DNA from: Butyrivibrio sp. AE3009
GTDB taxonomy: Bacteria > Bacillota > Clostridia > Lachnospirales > Lachnospiraceae
DNA length: 64,000 nt
Direction of reading: 5' to 3'
Assembly: GCF_000420845.1 (NCBI RefSeq)
Contig: NZ_ATVS01000001.1
Location: forward strand, 186,001 to 250,000
Shown: in pieces, positions 27,793 through 36,464 of the stretch
Layout of the letters: each line of letters opens with the position of its first letter
Numbering within the stretch: the stretch's first letter is position 1
The notes under the pieces: generated by a model
What the model saw: the letters and a program-made list of their open reading frames with translations, nothing else
Told to the model about the DNA's origin: nothing
Databases searched by the model: none
Made by a program: the position numbers and the translations under genes

Positions 27793-29268
27793 TCAATATT
27801 CTCTCCACAAAATATAATTCATATCCTCCAGCCAGGTATTGCCATTAGCTCTGCGGAGGTTCATTCCTGAAACAAATACTCCGTAGGCTTCCACAATATC
27901 CGATGTATCATGCCCGGGTTCTATGCAGGTTGCGCAGGAGCTGATAACATAGGGGATGCCCTCCTTGGTTCCAAGATACATCATGATATGGCCTTCCATG
28001 AATACCAGAGAGCCCGGCAGCATCTCTTTCAGGACGCTCAACTTCTTGGCAGTAGTCATTTTGGTGCAGTCTATGCTTCCGAGGTCGTAGGTTCTGGCGA
28101 TGGCCTTGGCATTACGGGGAAGTTCAAATCCAAAACAGGCATAGACCTGACGGACAAATCCGGAACAGTCATTGGAGGACAGTGTACCACCGTATCCATA
28201 TATCTTCCCCTGAAACTTAAAAGCCTGCTCCAGTACTGCTTTAGATGTCATTTCAGGGTAGCCTGCGCAAACATCTTTGGAGACAGGAATGAGGACTCTC
28301 TCCCAATACAACTTCCCATCATCACCCCTGCAGGGCACCTCCGCGCGGTAGCACCCCCAGGCCATTCTGTCATATTCACCATCATCCCCGTCAGAAACGA
28401 GTTTTATCTTAGTTCCCATGGGAAGAATCAGGCCTGAGGCCTGTGAATTTCGTGCATTTCTCTCAAGTATGATCTCACTTCCCGTAACCATCAGGAACTG
28501 CTCAGGGTGAGATGCTTCATACCACATTGTTTTATCATCGCACAGAGCGACCGTATCCTTATGAACCCAGCCGCAGTAGGATCCGTTTATAGCAAAAAAC
28601 CACTCTCCGTCCCTGCTTTCCGCCAGTATGACCACAGGAATACCCGGCATGAATTCTGAGCTTATCAGTTCATCAAAATACATTTCCTCCGGATCTGCGG
28701 CAATGAAATCATCACAGGGCAGAGTCCGCCCGTCACTCCTTACTACGCATATTCCATAGAAAGGTATGACTTGTTCCTGCAAACAGTCAAGGCCCATATT
28801 ACTTCTGATCTCATCAAAGTAATCCTCTCCAACTTCTTTGCCCTCTGCATAAAGAGGCCCATTTTCCCTGAGTTCATCAATGAGCTCCGGTGCCATCAAG
28901 GAAGCCACTACATCGCCGTCAATTTTCTCAGGGAGATCATACATATATAACTTTCTGTTACTGAAGCTCCCTTCCGGCCTGTATTCAACATAGGCTGGAT
29001 TATTGTCGTTGAAGTCCTCTATTTCATCCCCGGTAAAAAGAACCTCATCCTCGGCCCCCACAAGCCAGTAACCGGGAACGAGCATATCCGCAGTCGTTCC
29101 TTCCACTGTCCCAACAAGACCCTCGTAGGGGTCAGCCGCACTCTCATCAGATACAAAGGACGAGCTCGCCTTGGTCACACCATGAAGCTTTACCCCTTCA
29201 ATAGCAGTGGCACCAATAAACACTCCAAACAGTATTCCATATACCAAAGTAGCTGACTTTCTCTTCAT
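27793..29268 (-). CDS. Secreted SH3-NlpC/P60 cell-wall hydrolase
   Basis: 491 aa from the ATG at 29268 (GGAGGG upstream; ATGA overlap with the preceding gene). An N-terminal signal anchor (KRKSATLVYGILFGVFIGAT) is followed by an SH3-like module around 215-265 (FMPGIPVVILAESRDGEWFF...GWVHKD), a second around 270-340, and a C-terminal NlpC/P60 domain: NDCSGFVRQVYACFGFELPR (catalytic Cys), GSLVFMEGHIMMYLG (His). These enzymes cut the D-Glu/diamino-acid bond of wall peptides. The SH3 modules probably position it on the wall. Confidence 0.88.
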   Translation of the reverse strand: MKRKSATLVYGILFGVFIGATAIEGVKLHGVTKASSSFVSDESAADPYEGLVGTVEGTTADMLVPGYWLVGAEDEVLFTGDEIEDFNDNNPAYVEYRPEGSFSNRKLYMYDLPEKIDGDVVASLMAPELIDELRENGPLYAEGKEVGEDYFDEIRSNMGLDCLQEQVIPFYGICVVRSDGRTLPCDDFIAADPEEMYFDELISSEFMPGIPVVILAESRDGEWFFAINGSYCGWVHKDTVALCDDKTMWYEASHPEQFLMVTGSEIILERNARNSQASGLILPMGTKIKLVSDGDDGEYDRMAWGCYRAEVPCRGDDGKLYWERVLIPVSKDVCAGYPEMTSKAVLEQAFKFQGKIYGYGGTLSSNDCSGFVRQVYACFGFELPRNAKAIARTYDLGSIDCTKMTTAKKLSVLKEMLPGSLVFMEGHIMMYLGTKEGIPYVISSCATCIEPGHDTSDIVEAYGVFVSGMNLRRANGNTWLEDMNYILWREY

Positions 29269-30503
29269 GCCTTTTCCCTCCGAAGCCTCTCGAAATGGCC
29301 GCATATCATAAAAAACGGAATTGTAAGGTACATTGACGAAGAATAAATAAGGGGCACCGGTTCTGCGATGCCGATGATCAGTATTCCTGCGGCGCAGGCA
29401 GCCAGACAGCTAACCTCCAGAGACCCTTCTCTGTCAAAAAGACTCTTTACCGCAGTTATTCCCCACGTAACGATAAGAGCTACCCATATAAGGAGCCCCG
29501 AGAATCCATGTATCCTCATAATCTCAAGGAACGTATTGTGAGCATGAGCCTCCATGATCTCATGATGTCCGCTGTAGGAATCTCCTATGGTCTCTTTACT
29601 AAGTGTGGATACTCCCAACAAGAAATGTCTTATGCTCCTGAAACAGGACCTGATGCAGCTCGCCCATATATAAGTCCTGCTTGAAAAGGTTCCGTCATCA
29701 TCCAGTATCCTTCTGCTACGAAGTTCAATCATTTTTCCCTGTGAAAAGATATCCAACAAACCTTTATAAATATCCTTTGGAAGTAAAAAAGACTCTGCTA
29801 CAAGGATCATGACCAGCAAAAAAGCCGCTGTGACAGATAAATATCGGAATATTACACAATCTTTTTTATCGCCGCAAAAGCGTCTGTAGCCTGACGAAAA
29901 TGTCACGATGCCAAGAGCTGCTGCCACTCCGATAGCCCCTGTCCTGCAACCGGTTAATCCAAGGCAGAACCATCCAAGAAACGCAGCTACGATGTAATAG
30001 ATCTTTCTCACGCCCTTCGTTGACACAAGTCCAAGGATAGAAACAAACAGGAGCGATGCACACACAAAGCCAAATCTGTTGGCATTTCTGAGGGCGCATA
30101 ATCTTCCGTTTCTAAAGCACCCTGTCACAACGGATGCCGGAGATATTCCTATGAACAGAGTCTGCGTGGCATGGTAAAGAGCAGAAAGGCATATCAAAAA
30201 ATCTGCCACTGATATAGCAAGCACTGATACTCGCAGCAGCTTAACCGAATCAGGAACAGTCCGCGATGCATAATATACCGCCAGGATCATCATCCACGCA
30301 CATATGAATTTGGAACAAAAGAAGGAAAGTGAAATTCCGAAGGCAGCGATAGCTGAAATCCAGGAAAAAAGCAAAAAGACTGAAAAGAGGACTGTATCTG
30401 AATTTAGATACAGTTGCCTCCTTATCACGCAATATAATACGATGACCAATCCTGCAAGGCCACCTACCATATATAAGATGTTAGTCAAACCTGCGCTTAA
30501 CAT
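29265..30503 (-). CDS. O-antigen ligase/polymerase-like polytopic membrane protein
   Basis: 412 aa if the ATG at 30503 is used; this is the first ATG after the preceding gene, though its GGGGGA site is very close. About ten TM helices. The loop with RRILDDDGTFSSRTYIWASC and AHAHNTFLEIMRIHGFSGLL contains the H-x-x-x-x-x-x-x-x-G pattern seen in Wzy_C/O-antigen ligase proteins. It should join or polymerise lipid-linked glycans at the outer membrane face. The neighbouring wall hydrolase and YdcF protein support an envelope polysaccharide role. No glycosyltransferases are nearby. Confidence 0.75.
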   Translation of the reverse strand: MLSAGLTNILYMVGGLAGLVIVLYCVIRRQLYLNSDTVLFSVFLLFSWISAIAAFGISLSFFCSKFICAWMMILAVYYASRTVPDSVKLLRVSVLAISVADFLICLSALYHATQTLFIGISPASVVTGCFRNGRLCALRNANRFGFVCASLLFVSILGLVSTKGVRKIYYIVAAFLGWFCLGLTGCRTGAIGVAAALGIVTFSSGYRRFCGDKKDCVIFRYLSVTAAFLLVMILVAESFLLPKDIYKGLLDIFSQGKMIELRSRRILDDDGTFSSRTYIWASCIRSCFRSIRHFLLGVSTLSKETIGDSYSGHHEIMEAHAHNTFLEIMRIHGFSGLLIWVALIVTWGITAVKSLFDREGSLEVSCLAACAAGILIIGIAEPVPLIYSSSMYLTIPFFMICGHFERLRREKA

Positions 30504-30555
30504 TCCCCCTAAAACCTTCCCCCAAAAAAGCTTTAGTCCTATTATAGATGGCGCC

Positions 30556-31095
30556 TTAGGATGTTTCAAGAAGTCTCTTGTACTCAAACAGCTTTTTGCA
30601 TAGTTTCTCAAAATTGTTTTTGTAAAAGGCCACCACCTCATCTGCGGTTTCTACTGCCATATCATACTGCTCATGAGTCACAATGCCTGAAGCAAGAGCT
30701 TCATCGAGCTCCTCGGTATCTATGGTGTGGGGAATTCCTTTTTGAGAAATAACCACATCAAGAAAAAGATCATAGAATCTGGCGTCCCCATCGGGATCCA
30801 CCTCATTTTTCAGAGTGATATCCACGTAGTGCTGAAACAATTCTCCCTCATGGAACATAGCTGTCAGAGTATAGTTGCCATCCTTAGGTGCCAGCTCCAG
30901 CCACTGATAGCCGCGGTCTGCGATGCACAGCCTTCCTTCCGGCGAATCCACCTCATCCCTTGCCACTCCTGTGAAGGTTATAAGGCCGATGCCCCCTTCA
31001 AAATGCTCATCCTTATGATATACACAGGTAAAATCCCTGTCAGAATCCTTGTACCACTCCCGTCTGTCCAGGTTTTTCTCTTTAATTTCCAACAT
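30556..31095 (-). CDS. DUF402 domain protein
   Basis: 179 aa from the ATG at 31095 (CGGAGA upstream; a longer in-frame start lacks a site). Motifs: WYKDSDRDFTCVYHKDEHFEGG, LCIADRGYQWLELAPKDGNY, RFYDLFLDVVISQKGIPHTI and DTEELDEALASGIVTHEQYD, as in DUF402 proteins; relatives in the FAU-1/Ntdp group are nucleotide phosphatases or RNA-linked. Cytoplasmic. A distant paralogue is at 51973. The stop is 52 bases before the membrane-protein start. Confidence 0.85.
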   Translation of the reverse strand: MLEIKEKNLDRREWYKDSDRDFTCVYHKDEHFEGGIGLITFTGVARDEVDSPEGRLCIADRGYQWLELAPKDGNYTLTAMFHEGELFQHYVDITLKNEVDPDGDARFYDLFLDVVISQKGIPHTIDTEELDEALASGIVTHEQYDMAVETADEVVAFYKNNFEKLCKKLFEYKRLLETS

Positions 31096-31153
31096 ACTTT
31101 TTCTCCGATTATTATGTAATACTCTTGTCAGCTCACGGATAGCATCATGCACA

Positions 31154-31840
31154 TCAGTGTCCGATCGCCGTGAAGTCCGCAAGTCTTCTCATTATAACCT
31201 GAGTAGTTTCGTCCACAAATCTTGCTGACCTCTCCTTGGTCAGGTACTGATAATTCCTGTGAAGATCCCCGTGATTGTCACTGTGATAGAATCCGCAGAT
31301 GTATTTTCTTCTGTCTGCGAAAGCGTCCACAGGGAACTCCTTCATAAAGACATTGGTTACATCCGTAGCATCCTCATATATGTGGAAGGCTCTGAAATCA
31401 AGGTGTTCCTCCAGATACAGAAAGTCCAGATCATACCAGTCCGCCTTGTTCTTCCAGATAAAGTCCTCCAGAGACATGTTCTCTTTGGTGGCATTTTCTT
31501 CAGATACTCCCTCTGAACGGGTCATCTGCATCCACTCTATATCTGTAAGAAGATGTGTAAGGTAACCAAGGAAAAAAGAGTACTCACGAGTAGAATATTC
31601 ACTTATCAGTTCCTTCGTAAAATACTCGCTCACAAATTTGTCAATATCAATGAATTCCTTAACTCCGGGCTTTGTCCTGTAATGGGTCACGACCCCGGAA
31701 GGTGTAAATACTGTCCAGTCATCGTTTGGAACTCCGCTGTCCGGAGCTATATTTCCCAACACGAAGGCTTCTTCATCCAGCCCCGGAATCTCATCCAGGA
31801 TCCTGTCTGCAATTCTTAAATGTACCATCCATGATGCCAT
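31154..31840 (-). CDS. Zinc-dependent phospholipase C family protein
   Basis: 228 aa. MASWMVHLRIADRIL, FVLGNIAPDSGVPN and FFLGYLTHLLTDIEW match the PF00882 pattern, whose N-terminal Trp-x-x-H and paired His/Asp residues bind zinc. There is no signal peptide, unlike secreted alpha-toxins, so an intracellular hydrolase is more likely and the true substrate is unknown. AAAGGAG precedes the start. Confidence 0.82.
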   Translation of the reverse strand: MASWMVHLRIADRILDEIPGLDEEAFVLGNIAPDSGVPNDDWTVFTPSGVVTHYRTKPGVKEFIDIDKFVSEYFTKELISEYSTREYSFFLGYLTHLLTDIEWMQMTRSEGVSEENATKENMSLEDFIWKNKADWYDLDFLYLEEHLDFRAFHIYEDATDVTNVFMKEFPVDAFADRRKYICGFYHSDNHGDLHRNYQYLTKERSARFVDETTQVIMRRLADFTAIGH

Positions 31841-31936
31841 GAGTTTTCTCCTTTGCTGTCTTATTCCATGAATTATGTAACTGTCACTATGGCCATGGTA
31901 AGCTATGCCCCAGGGGCAAGGTCAACAAGTTTTTGA

Positions 31937-32679
31937 TCACTTCCTCTTAATTGCCTTGACTATCAGGAAATCCGGCTTATGAAAAAGGTCCCTCTGATCC
32001 GGATACTTCTCAAGAATCTTGTCATCAGGAATCGGCTCTATCATCCTCTCGACACTAAAACCGTTGTCCACCAGAGTATTCACTATGGTGGAGAACATGC
32101 GGTGATATTTCTTCAGATTGTCCACGAACCAGGTTGTCTCCCTCTCCCCCTCAACTCCGTAGTTGGATAGATTGACGTAGATCTTATTTCCGGCTTCGTC
32201 CCTGGTCCACCTTGGTCCCTGTCCATGGGTGCTGGTAAGGGGATTCTCCTGGGAAAAGATAAAGAACCCGCCATCGCATAATTTCTCATTAATCATCCCT
32301 ACTACTCCGGAGAAATCCTCCACATAGTGAAAGGCAAGGGAACTGATCACAATATCAAACTGCCCCTCTACTTTATCAAGCTCCTCCATGGGAAGTCTTA
32401 AATAGGTTATTCGCGGATCGCTATTCTCCTCCCCAGCAACCTCCAGCATCTTCTCTGATATATCAAGGCCAACAACTTCCGAAGCACCTCGATTTACATA
32501 CTCTATGCAATGCTCGCCAAATCCGCAGCCCAGATCCAGTACCTTTTTTCCAGTAAGATCCGGCAGTAGGGAAAAAGAGCGGGAATCTCAAATAAATTGT
32601 TGGCACTTCCCTCGTTACCTCGTAGTTTCCTGTAGCCCTCAAAGAACGTATCGTTGTCGTAAATATTCTGCTGTGCCAT
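31937..32679 (-). pseudogene. SAM-dependent methyltransferase with a single-base frameshift
   Basis: The authentic start is the ATG at 32679 (GGGGAGG upstream): MAQQNIYDNDTFFEGYRKLR... reads well to IPALF. The frame then breaks at a five-A run (32572-32576, plus strand). One additional base there restores LLPDLTGKKVLDLGCGFGEH (SAM motif I) and joins the remaining 170 codons (AFHYVEDF, PNSKI-type motifs, C-terminal LFHKPDFLIVKAIKRK). The total of 743 bases is one short of a 247-aa gene. Either a real recent pseudogene or a homopolymer sequencing error. The family methylates small molecules; the substrate is unknown. Confidence 0.85.
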
Positions 32680-32901
32680 ATGTCCTCCCCTAAGCCAAGT
32701 AATATCTCTGTTAAATGGTCATTATTATATTAAAGCCTAATTCTGCGAATATTTCCATAGCAAAAGGGAAGACTCGACAGTTTTATGTGTTGATAAATAT
32801 ATTTTCATACGTTTTTCCATTTATTAGAGAACGCTTTACCGTTTTCTTTAGTCACTCAGCAACTGTTTAATAAGTGTTTAAAGTATAAAGGGGGATTAAA
32901 A

Positions 32902-33489
32902 TGGCGCGAAAGCACATTAAGATCTTTTCTCAACGCAACGTTATATAGGAATCTGGATGAGTCCTCCCAGTACATTGTGAACAGTTGCAAGGAAAATATG
33001 AGCCTTGATGATCGCCAGCTCGGTTCTACTGAATTTGCCCCACTTAATAACGATAAATTCTTTGCTCTCGATCATGCTGAGATCAGAAATCCGAAATATG
33101 GCTATCGTAAAAAAGGTGAGATTACTTATGACAACGCTACTTTGAAGAAATATGGCAATAAATACGTGCCCTACTGGCTACGTTCTACAATCGACGAAAA
33201 AAACATGCTTACCCATGCAGATTGCGCTGAAGTAAATTACGACGCAGCCACCTACAGATATTGGCCCACTCTTCGTAGCTATCGTAAGGATACAGAGCAG
33301 GGAATAAGTCCTGCCTGCAATATCGATATATCCAAGATCCTTTTTACTTCCAAGGCTAACGGCTACTTTAGATTCACTTTTTTGGCTGAATACAGAAATA
33401 TCGAAGTTCCCTCAGGCAAAAGAATAAGCGTCAGAGGAAGTGTCATAACCGTACCATTTCACATTTCAGGCAGGTCACTGGATGATTAG
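32902..33489 (+). pseudogene. Remnant of a DUF6273-like surface/secreted protein domain
   Basis: The longest reading runs without a proper ATG from about 32890 to 33489. It begins (in frame) STLRSFLNATLY, then FFALDHAEIRNPKYGY, NKYVPYWLRSTIDEKN, and RYWPTLRSYRKDTEQGISPACNIDISKILF. The W/F-L-N, N-P-x-Y-G-Y and YWLRS motifs resemble the DUF6273 module of Lachnospiraceae wall proteins. A GGGGGATTAAAATG start at 32902 leads into a different frame that stops after 15 codons. So the 5' part has been lost or shifted; it is the only plus-strand reading for many kilobases on either side. Confidence 0.5.
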
Positions 33490-33942
33490 TATGGTGAACC
33501 TCACAATTCCGACACTCATAGTTGTCTTATCCTGTAATCCAAGTGTCTGTCAGTTACTACTTTGGCATTCAGAAACACTCGAGGTTAGAGAAATATGCTA
33601 TACAAGTGTCGCTTTTAGGTAAAATTCTGTCATTTGAGGCAAGATCAACACTTGTCAGACAAACACATTGATGTATAAGTGCTCATCCCCTTGTTTTAGG
33701 CACTCCTACAGCTATCCAATTGATTATCAAGTGTTGGCACCCCTTATCATTGGCACTCCTAAATTCAGTCATTGAGTTACCGAGTGTTTTTTCAACAAAG
33801 TCAACTGCAACTGGCACGTATAATCCAATTGAGCGACTTTAGGAGTGTCATCAGCTGTTCCTGGATTCTGATCCAGAGGCGCTAGTATCCAGCCACCCTG
33901 CTTTAGCAGGGCTTGCCCTTTGTCCACAACATGGTTGGTCGG
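33490..33942. other. 453-base gene-free stretch
   Basis: It holds the six-unit inverted-repeat array (33511-33849) and a small hairpin CCCTGC-TTTA-GCAGGG (33896-33911) ahead of the convergent GNAT gene. No coding reading is supported on either strand. Confidence 0.7.
33511..33849. repeat. Array of six 37-base units: 7-base inverted repeats around exactly 23 bases
   Basis: Units: 33511-33547, 33574-33610, 33647-33683, 33699-33735, 33752-33788, 33813-33849. Each is RRCACTY, 23 bases, RAGTGYY (unit 6 has GGCACGT on the left). The 23-base cores differ in sequence, though units 4, 5 and reversed 6 share CTAmA...CAATTG-like parts. Linkers are 26, 36, 15, 16 and 24 bases. Arm-to-arm distance is 30 bases in all six, about three helical turns. 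There is no ORF and no known repeat class (not CRISPR, attC or REP by eye). Confidence 0.8.
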
Positions 33943-34398
33943 TTAAGCTGAAATTGAACGCTCAATTCCTAATATGTGAGACTTCATTTTGAAACCATAC
34001 TTTTCATACAAATGAATCGCCTTATTTCCATCGACTACTTTCACTTCCAGATGCTTGACATTATTCTGATCAAACATCTGCATTGCCCAGTCCATGAGCT
34101 CTTTACCGAACCCTTTTCCTCTGAATTCTTCCTTTACCACCAAGTAGTCCAGTTTGCCGCTTTCACCGTTAATATCGACTTTGCAGAAGCCGATAATCCG
34201 GTTCTCGATTTCAGTGACTGCTATATAAGATTCCTGATTCCTTAATGCAGCTTCAAATGATTCCAGAGTCTTTTCATAGGGCTTTAAAGGATAATAGCCT
34301 TTGAAATTCACAGATACATCATTGTGATGCTCTGATAACTCACAAATACAATCGTAGAGCTTACTTATCTCATTCGGTTCTATTTCTCTCATGCTCAT
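33943..34398 (-). CDS. GNAT-family N-acetyltransferase
   Basis: 151 aa. The acetyl-CoA loop is EEFRGKGFGKELMDWA (R/Q-x-x-G-x-G/A), after the beta strand KLDYLVVK; the C-terminal LYEKYGFKMKSH is also typical. Substrate unknown. GAAGG precedes either the ATG at 34398 or one two codons later. Monocistronic. Confidence 0.87.
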   Translation of the reverse strand: MSMREIEPNEISKLYDCICELSEHHNDVSVNFKGYYPLKPYEKTLESFEAALRNQESYIAVTEIENRIIGFCKVDINGESGKLDYLVVKEEFRGKGFGKELMDWAMQMFDQNNVKHLEVKVVDGNKAIHLYEKYGFKMKSHILGIERSISA

Positions 34399-34439
34399 TC
34401 ACCTTCTACAACTTCCATCAACGTCATAATGGCATATTC

Positions 34440-34991
34440 TTATTTTAGATTATTAATAGTTTCATTTATTATCGTTTCTGAGTCTGCTCCAATTATATCG
34501 AGGCCGGTTGCCTTGATCAGCTCTACATTTTCAATTCCATAGAAGTTCTGGGCAAGAGCTTTTATATAGCCAAATCCAAACTCCTCCGGGACATAGTTCC
34601 CGCCTGCTGTCATGACATAATAAAGCTTGTTTGCCTTGCACAGGCCCTTGGGAAATCCCTCAGGTGTATATTCAAAAGTGATCCCAAGCACATTTATAGC
34701 CTCAATGTACTGTTTCAACATTGCAGGAAAAGACAAATCCCAGTAAGGCGCCGCTATCACAATGGCATCTGCCTCCGCAAACTGCCTGGCTAATGCAAAC
34801 ATGTCATCTTCAAAAGCCCCTTTCGAAATCAGATCATCTCTCTTTTTTAGATATGTCTCATCCGTTACGCCAAAGGAAATATCCTCAAGGGATACGCGGG
34901 CCACATTTTCACCCAGCTTTTCCAAAAGAGCTTCTGCAAGTCTCTTTGTTCTCGAATCTTTTCTAACACAAGCGTCCACAAATAGAATCAT
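34440..34991 (-). CDS. NAD(P)H-dependent FMN oxidoreductase (flavodoxin-like fold)
   Basis: 183 aa from the ATG at 34991 (GAGGAGG site). MILFVDACVRKDSRTKRLAE is the FMN phosphate loop, AIVIAAPYWDLSFPAMLKQYIEAINVLGITF the flavin-binding strand, and YYVMTAGGNY the second loop. The pattern matches the azoreductase/NAD(P)H quinone reductase family. It lies downstream of a flavodoxin-like gene and a TetR regulator, likely one redox- or xenobiotic-responsive operon, with a TraX remnant in the gap. Confidence 0.87.
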   Translation of the reverse strand: MILFVDACVRKDSRTKRLAEALLEKLGENVARVSLEDISFGVTDETYLKKRDDLISKGAFEDDMFALARQFAEADAIVIAAPYWDLSFPAMLKQYIEAINVLGITFEYTPEGFPKGLCKANKLYYVMTAGGNYVPEEFGFGYIKALAQNFYGIENVELIKATGLDIIGADSETIINETINNLK

Positions 34992-35038
34992 TTTGCCCTC
35001 CTCAAACTGCTGATATGTCATCATAAATGCTCATATCT

Positions 35039-35140
35039 TCATGCCACAGTTATTTTCCTATAATCAAAGACCATAGCTACCATAGCTATGATCTTTAGCA
35101 TTGTTCCATCCAATATTCTTATATCCTTGCTGTTCTTCAT
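35039..35140 (-). pseudogene. 33-codon remnant of a TraX-like membrane protein
   Basis: It starts with ATGA overlapping the flavodoxin stop. MKNSKDIRILDGTMLKIIAM then VAMVFD matches the N-terminus of TraX/acyltransferase-type proteins (LDGxxLKxIAMxxMxxDH), but the frame ends eight codons later. Only the first TM helix is left of a protein normally over 200 aa. Confidence 0.55.
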
Positions 35141-35688
35141 ACAGCCTTTTCCTCGTCCATGCCTGCAAGGTAGGCTGCGATAGGCTCTATATATCTTATA
35201 TCCGATATGTCATAGGATGATGCCATCCTATCGAACATGGCCTTCTGCTCCGGAGTAGCATCCTTTTTATTTCTGATGGCAGATACAAACATCTTCATTG
35301 TGATCCTGGTGGGGGCACTCATTTTTTCATAGCTCATTCCGCCCTGGCAATAGAAGAGCTTGATATAGTCCCTCTGCTCATCAGTGAGAGCATTCTGAAG
35401 AAGCGCATCCACCTGAGGTTCGCCATTAGGAGTTCCTCCCACGCAGAACATAGCAAGGCGCTTATTCTTCCAGTTCTCTGCTTTTTCAAGAAACCACTTG
35501 GCCTTTACAATTTTTTCAGCCATTGCCCAACCGCCATAGCAGATCGCATCATAGGTGTCAAAATAGTCATTCCCCTTCTTCTGTGCTTCCTTAAGATCAA
35601 GAAGATCTCCGCCTACTCTGTCAGCAAGCCACTGAGCATACCTTTTGGTAAAACCTGTCTGTGATGTGTAAATAATCAGTGTTTTCAT
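35137..35688 (-). CDS. Flavodoxin-domain protein (HemG-like fold)
   Basis: 183 aa from the ATG at 35688 (GGAGGAG site). KTLIIYTSQTGFTKRYAQWL is the flavodoxin FMN loop, YDAICYGGWAMAEKIVKAKW and LAMFCVGGTPNGEP complete the flavin site, and a helical C-terminus follows. An electron carrier or protoporphyrinogen/menaquinone-type reductase; the specific partner is unknown. It begins 20 bases after the TetR gene and is surely its operon mate. Confidence 0.87.
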   Translation of the reverse strand: MKTLIIYTSQTGFTKRYAQWLADRVGGDLLDLKEAQKKGNDYFDTYDAICYGGWAMAEKIVKAKWFLEKAENWKNKRLAMFCVGGTPNGEPQVDALLQNALTDEQRDYIKLFYCQGGMSYEKMSAPTRITMKMFVSAIRNKKDATPEQKAMFDRMASSYDISDIRYIEPIAAYLAGMDEEKAV

Positions 35689-35708
35689 GTTATTCTCCTC
35701 CCTCATTT

Positions 35709-36305
35709 TTAAATAAATTCGTATTTCTCTAAGAAAATGTCTATATGCTTTTCAACAATCTGAAGAGCTTCCTTCTTTTTTCTTGGTTGTCTATCCAGAA
35801 GCTGGACCATGATTGTAATGGGGGATATAAATTCCAGCGCAATTATCGCTGCGTCCCCCTTCGCCATCTGCCCCCGGTCCATCATTTTCTGGAAAATTGA
35901 TGTATATACATCCTGAAGATATGTGAGCTGATGCCTGGTAGTAAGCTTAGCCAGAGTAGCATTTCTGTACTGCTCCATGGTTATGAGCTTTCGCATCTTT
36001 TTAGCAGTGTCATTCTTAAGGGTGAAATCCAAAGATCTCAAAGCATATGCCTTAAGATCCTCTCCGGAATTAATTCTGTCCGGCAGATTGTCATTCGCCC
36101 CCATGCCTTTGAGATATTCATCCTCCGCAGTATCGATCACTGCTTTTAGAAGGTCCTCTTTATTTTTGAAATACTTGTATATCGTCGGTCCCTTGATCCC
36201 AATTGACTCTGCTATCTCATCCACCCCGGTTCCGTCAAATCCTTTTTCGGAAAACAGATCTCTTGCAGCCTTTATCAAGGGTTCCTTGGCGTTTGTTCTT
36301 GGCAT
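35709..36305 (-). CDS. TetR/AcrR-family transcriptional regulator
   Basis: 198 aa. The N-terminal HTH is LIKAARDLFSEKGFDGTGVDEIAESIGIKGPTIYKYFKNKEDLL, with a helical ligand domain after it. It is first in the operon with the two flavin proteins and has a palindrome in its own promoter spacer, so autorepression and induction by an unknown ligand are likely. TAGGAGAGG precedes the ATG. Confidence 0.93.
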   Translation of the reverse strand: MPRTNAKEPLIKAARDLFSEKGFDGTGVDEIAESIGIKGPTIYKYFKNKEDLLKAVIDTAEDEYLKGMGANDNLPDRINSGEDLKAYALRSLDFTLKNDTAKKMRKLITMEQYRNATLAKLTTRHQLTYLQDVYTSIFQKMMDRGQMAKGDAAIIALEFISPITIMVQLLDRQPRKKKEALQIVEKHIDIFLEKYEFI

Positions 36306-36354
36306 ATGGCCTCTCCTACATAGATACAGGCAGTTTTTCTAACTATCGTTACCA

Positions 36355-36383
36355 ATTATAAGTTAACGAGCGTTCACTGTCAA
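36355..36383 (-). promoter_or_regulatory. Consensus sigma-A promoter with TetR operator
   Basis: On the minus strand TTGACA (36378-36383), 17-base spacer, TATAAT (36355-36360): both hexamers are perfect. The spacer is filled by the near-palindrome GTGAACGCTCGTTAAC (36362-36377), the expected place and size for a TetR dimer site. Confidence 0.9.
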
Positions 36384-36464
36384 CGATTCATTTCCGGTTA
36401 AATTTCTCCATCAAAAAACAGACCTTATCACTTGCACAAATAAAGTCTGTTTTACACTGATATT

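Noticed and set aside
32902-32949. 15-codon leader peptide before the DUF6273-like remnant
   Set aside because: The ATG has a good ribosome site, but the frame that carries domain similarity is different; more easily explained by frameshift/decay than by a regulatory leader.
33511-33849. CRISPR array or integron attC cluster
   Set aside because: Repeated parts are only 7 bases in inverted, not direct, orientation, with no 25-37-base identical repeat and no cas genes. attC core motifs (RYYYAAC/GTTRRRY) are absent and no integron integrase is seen.
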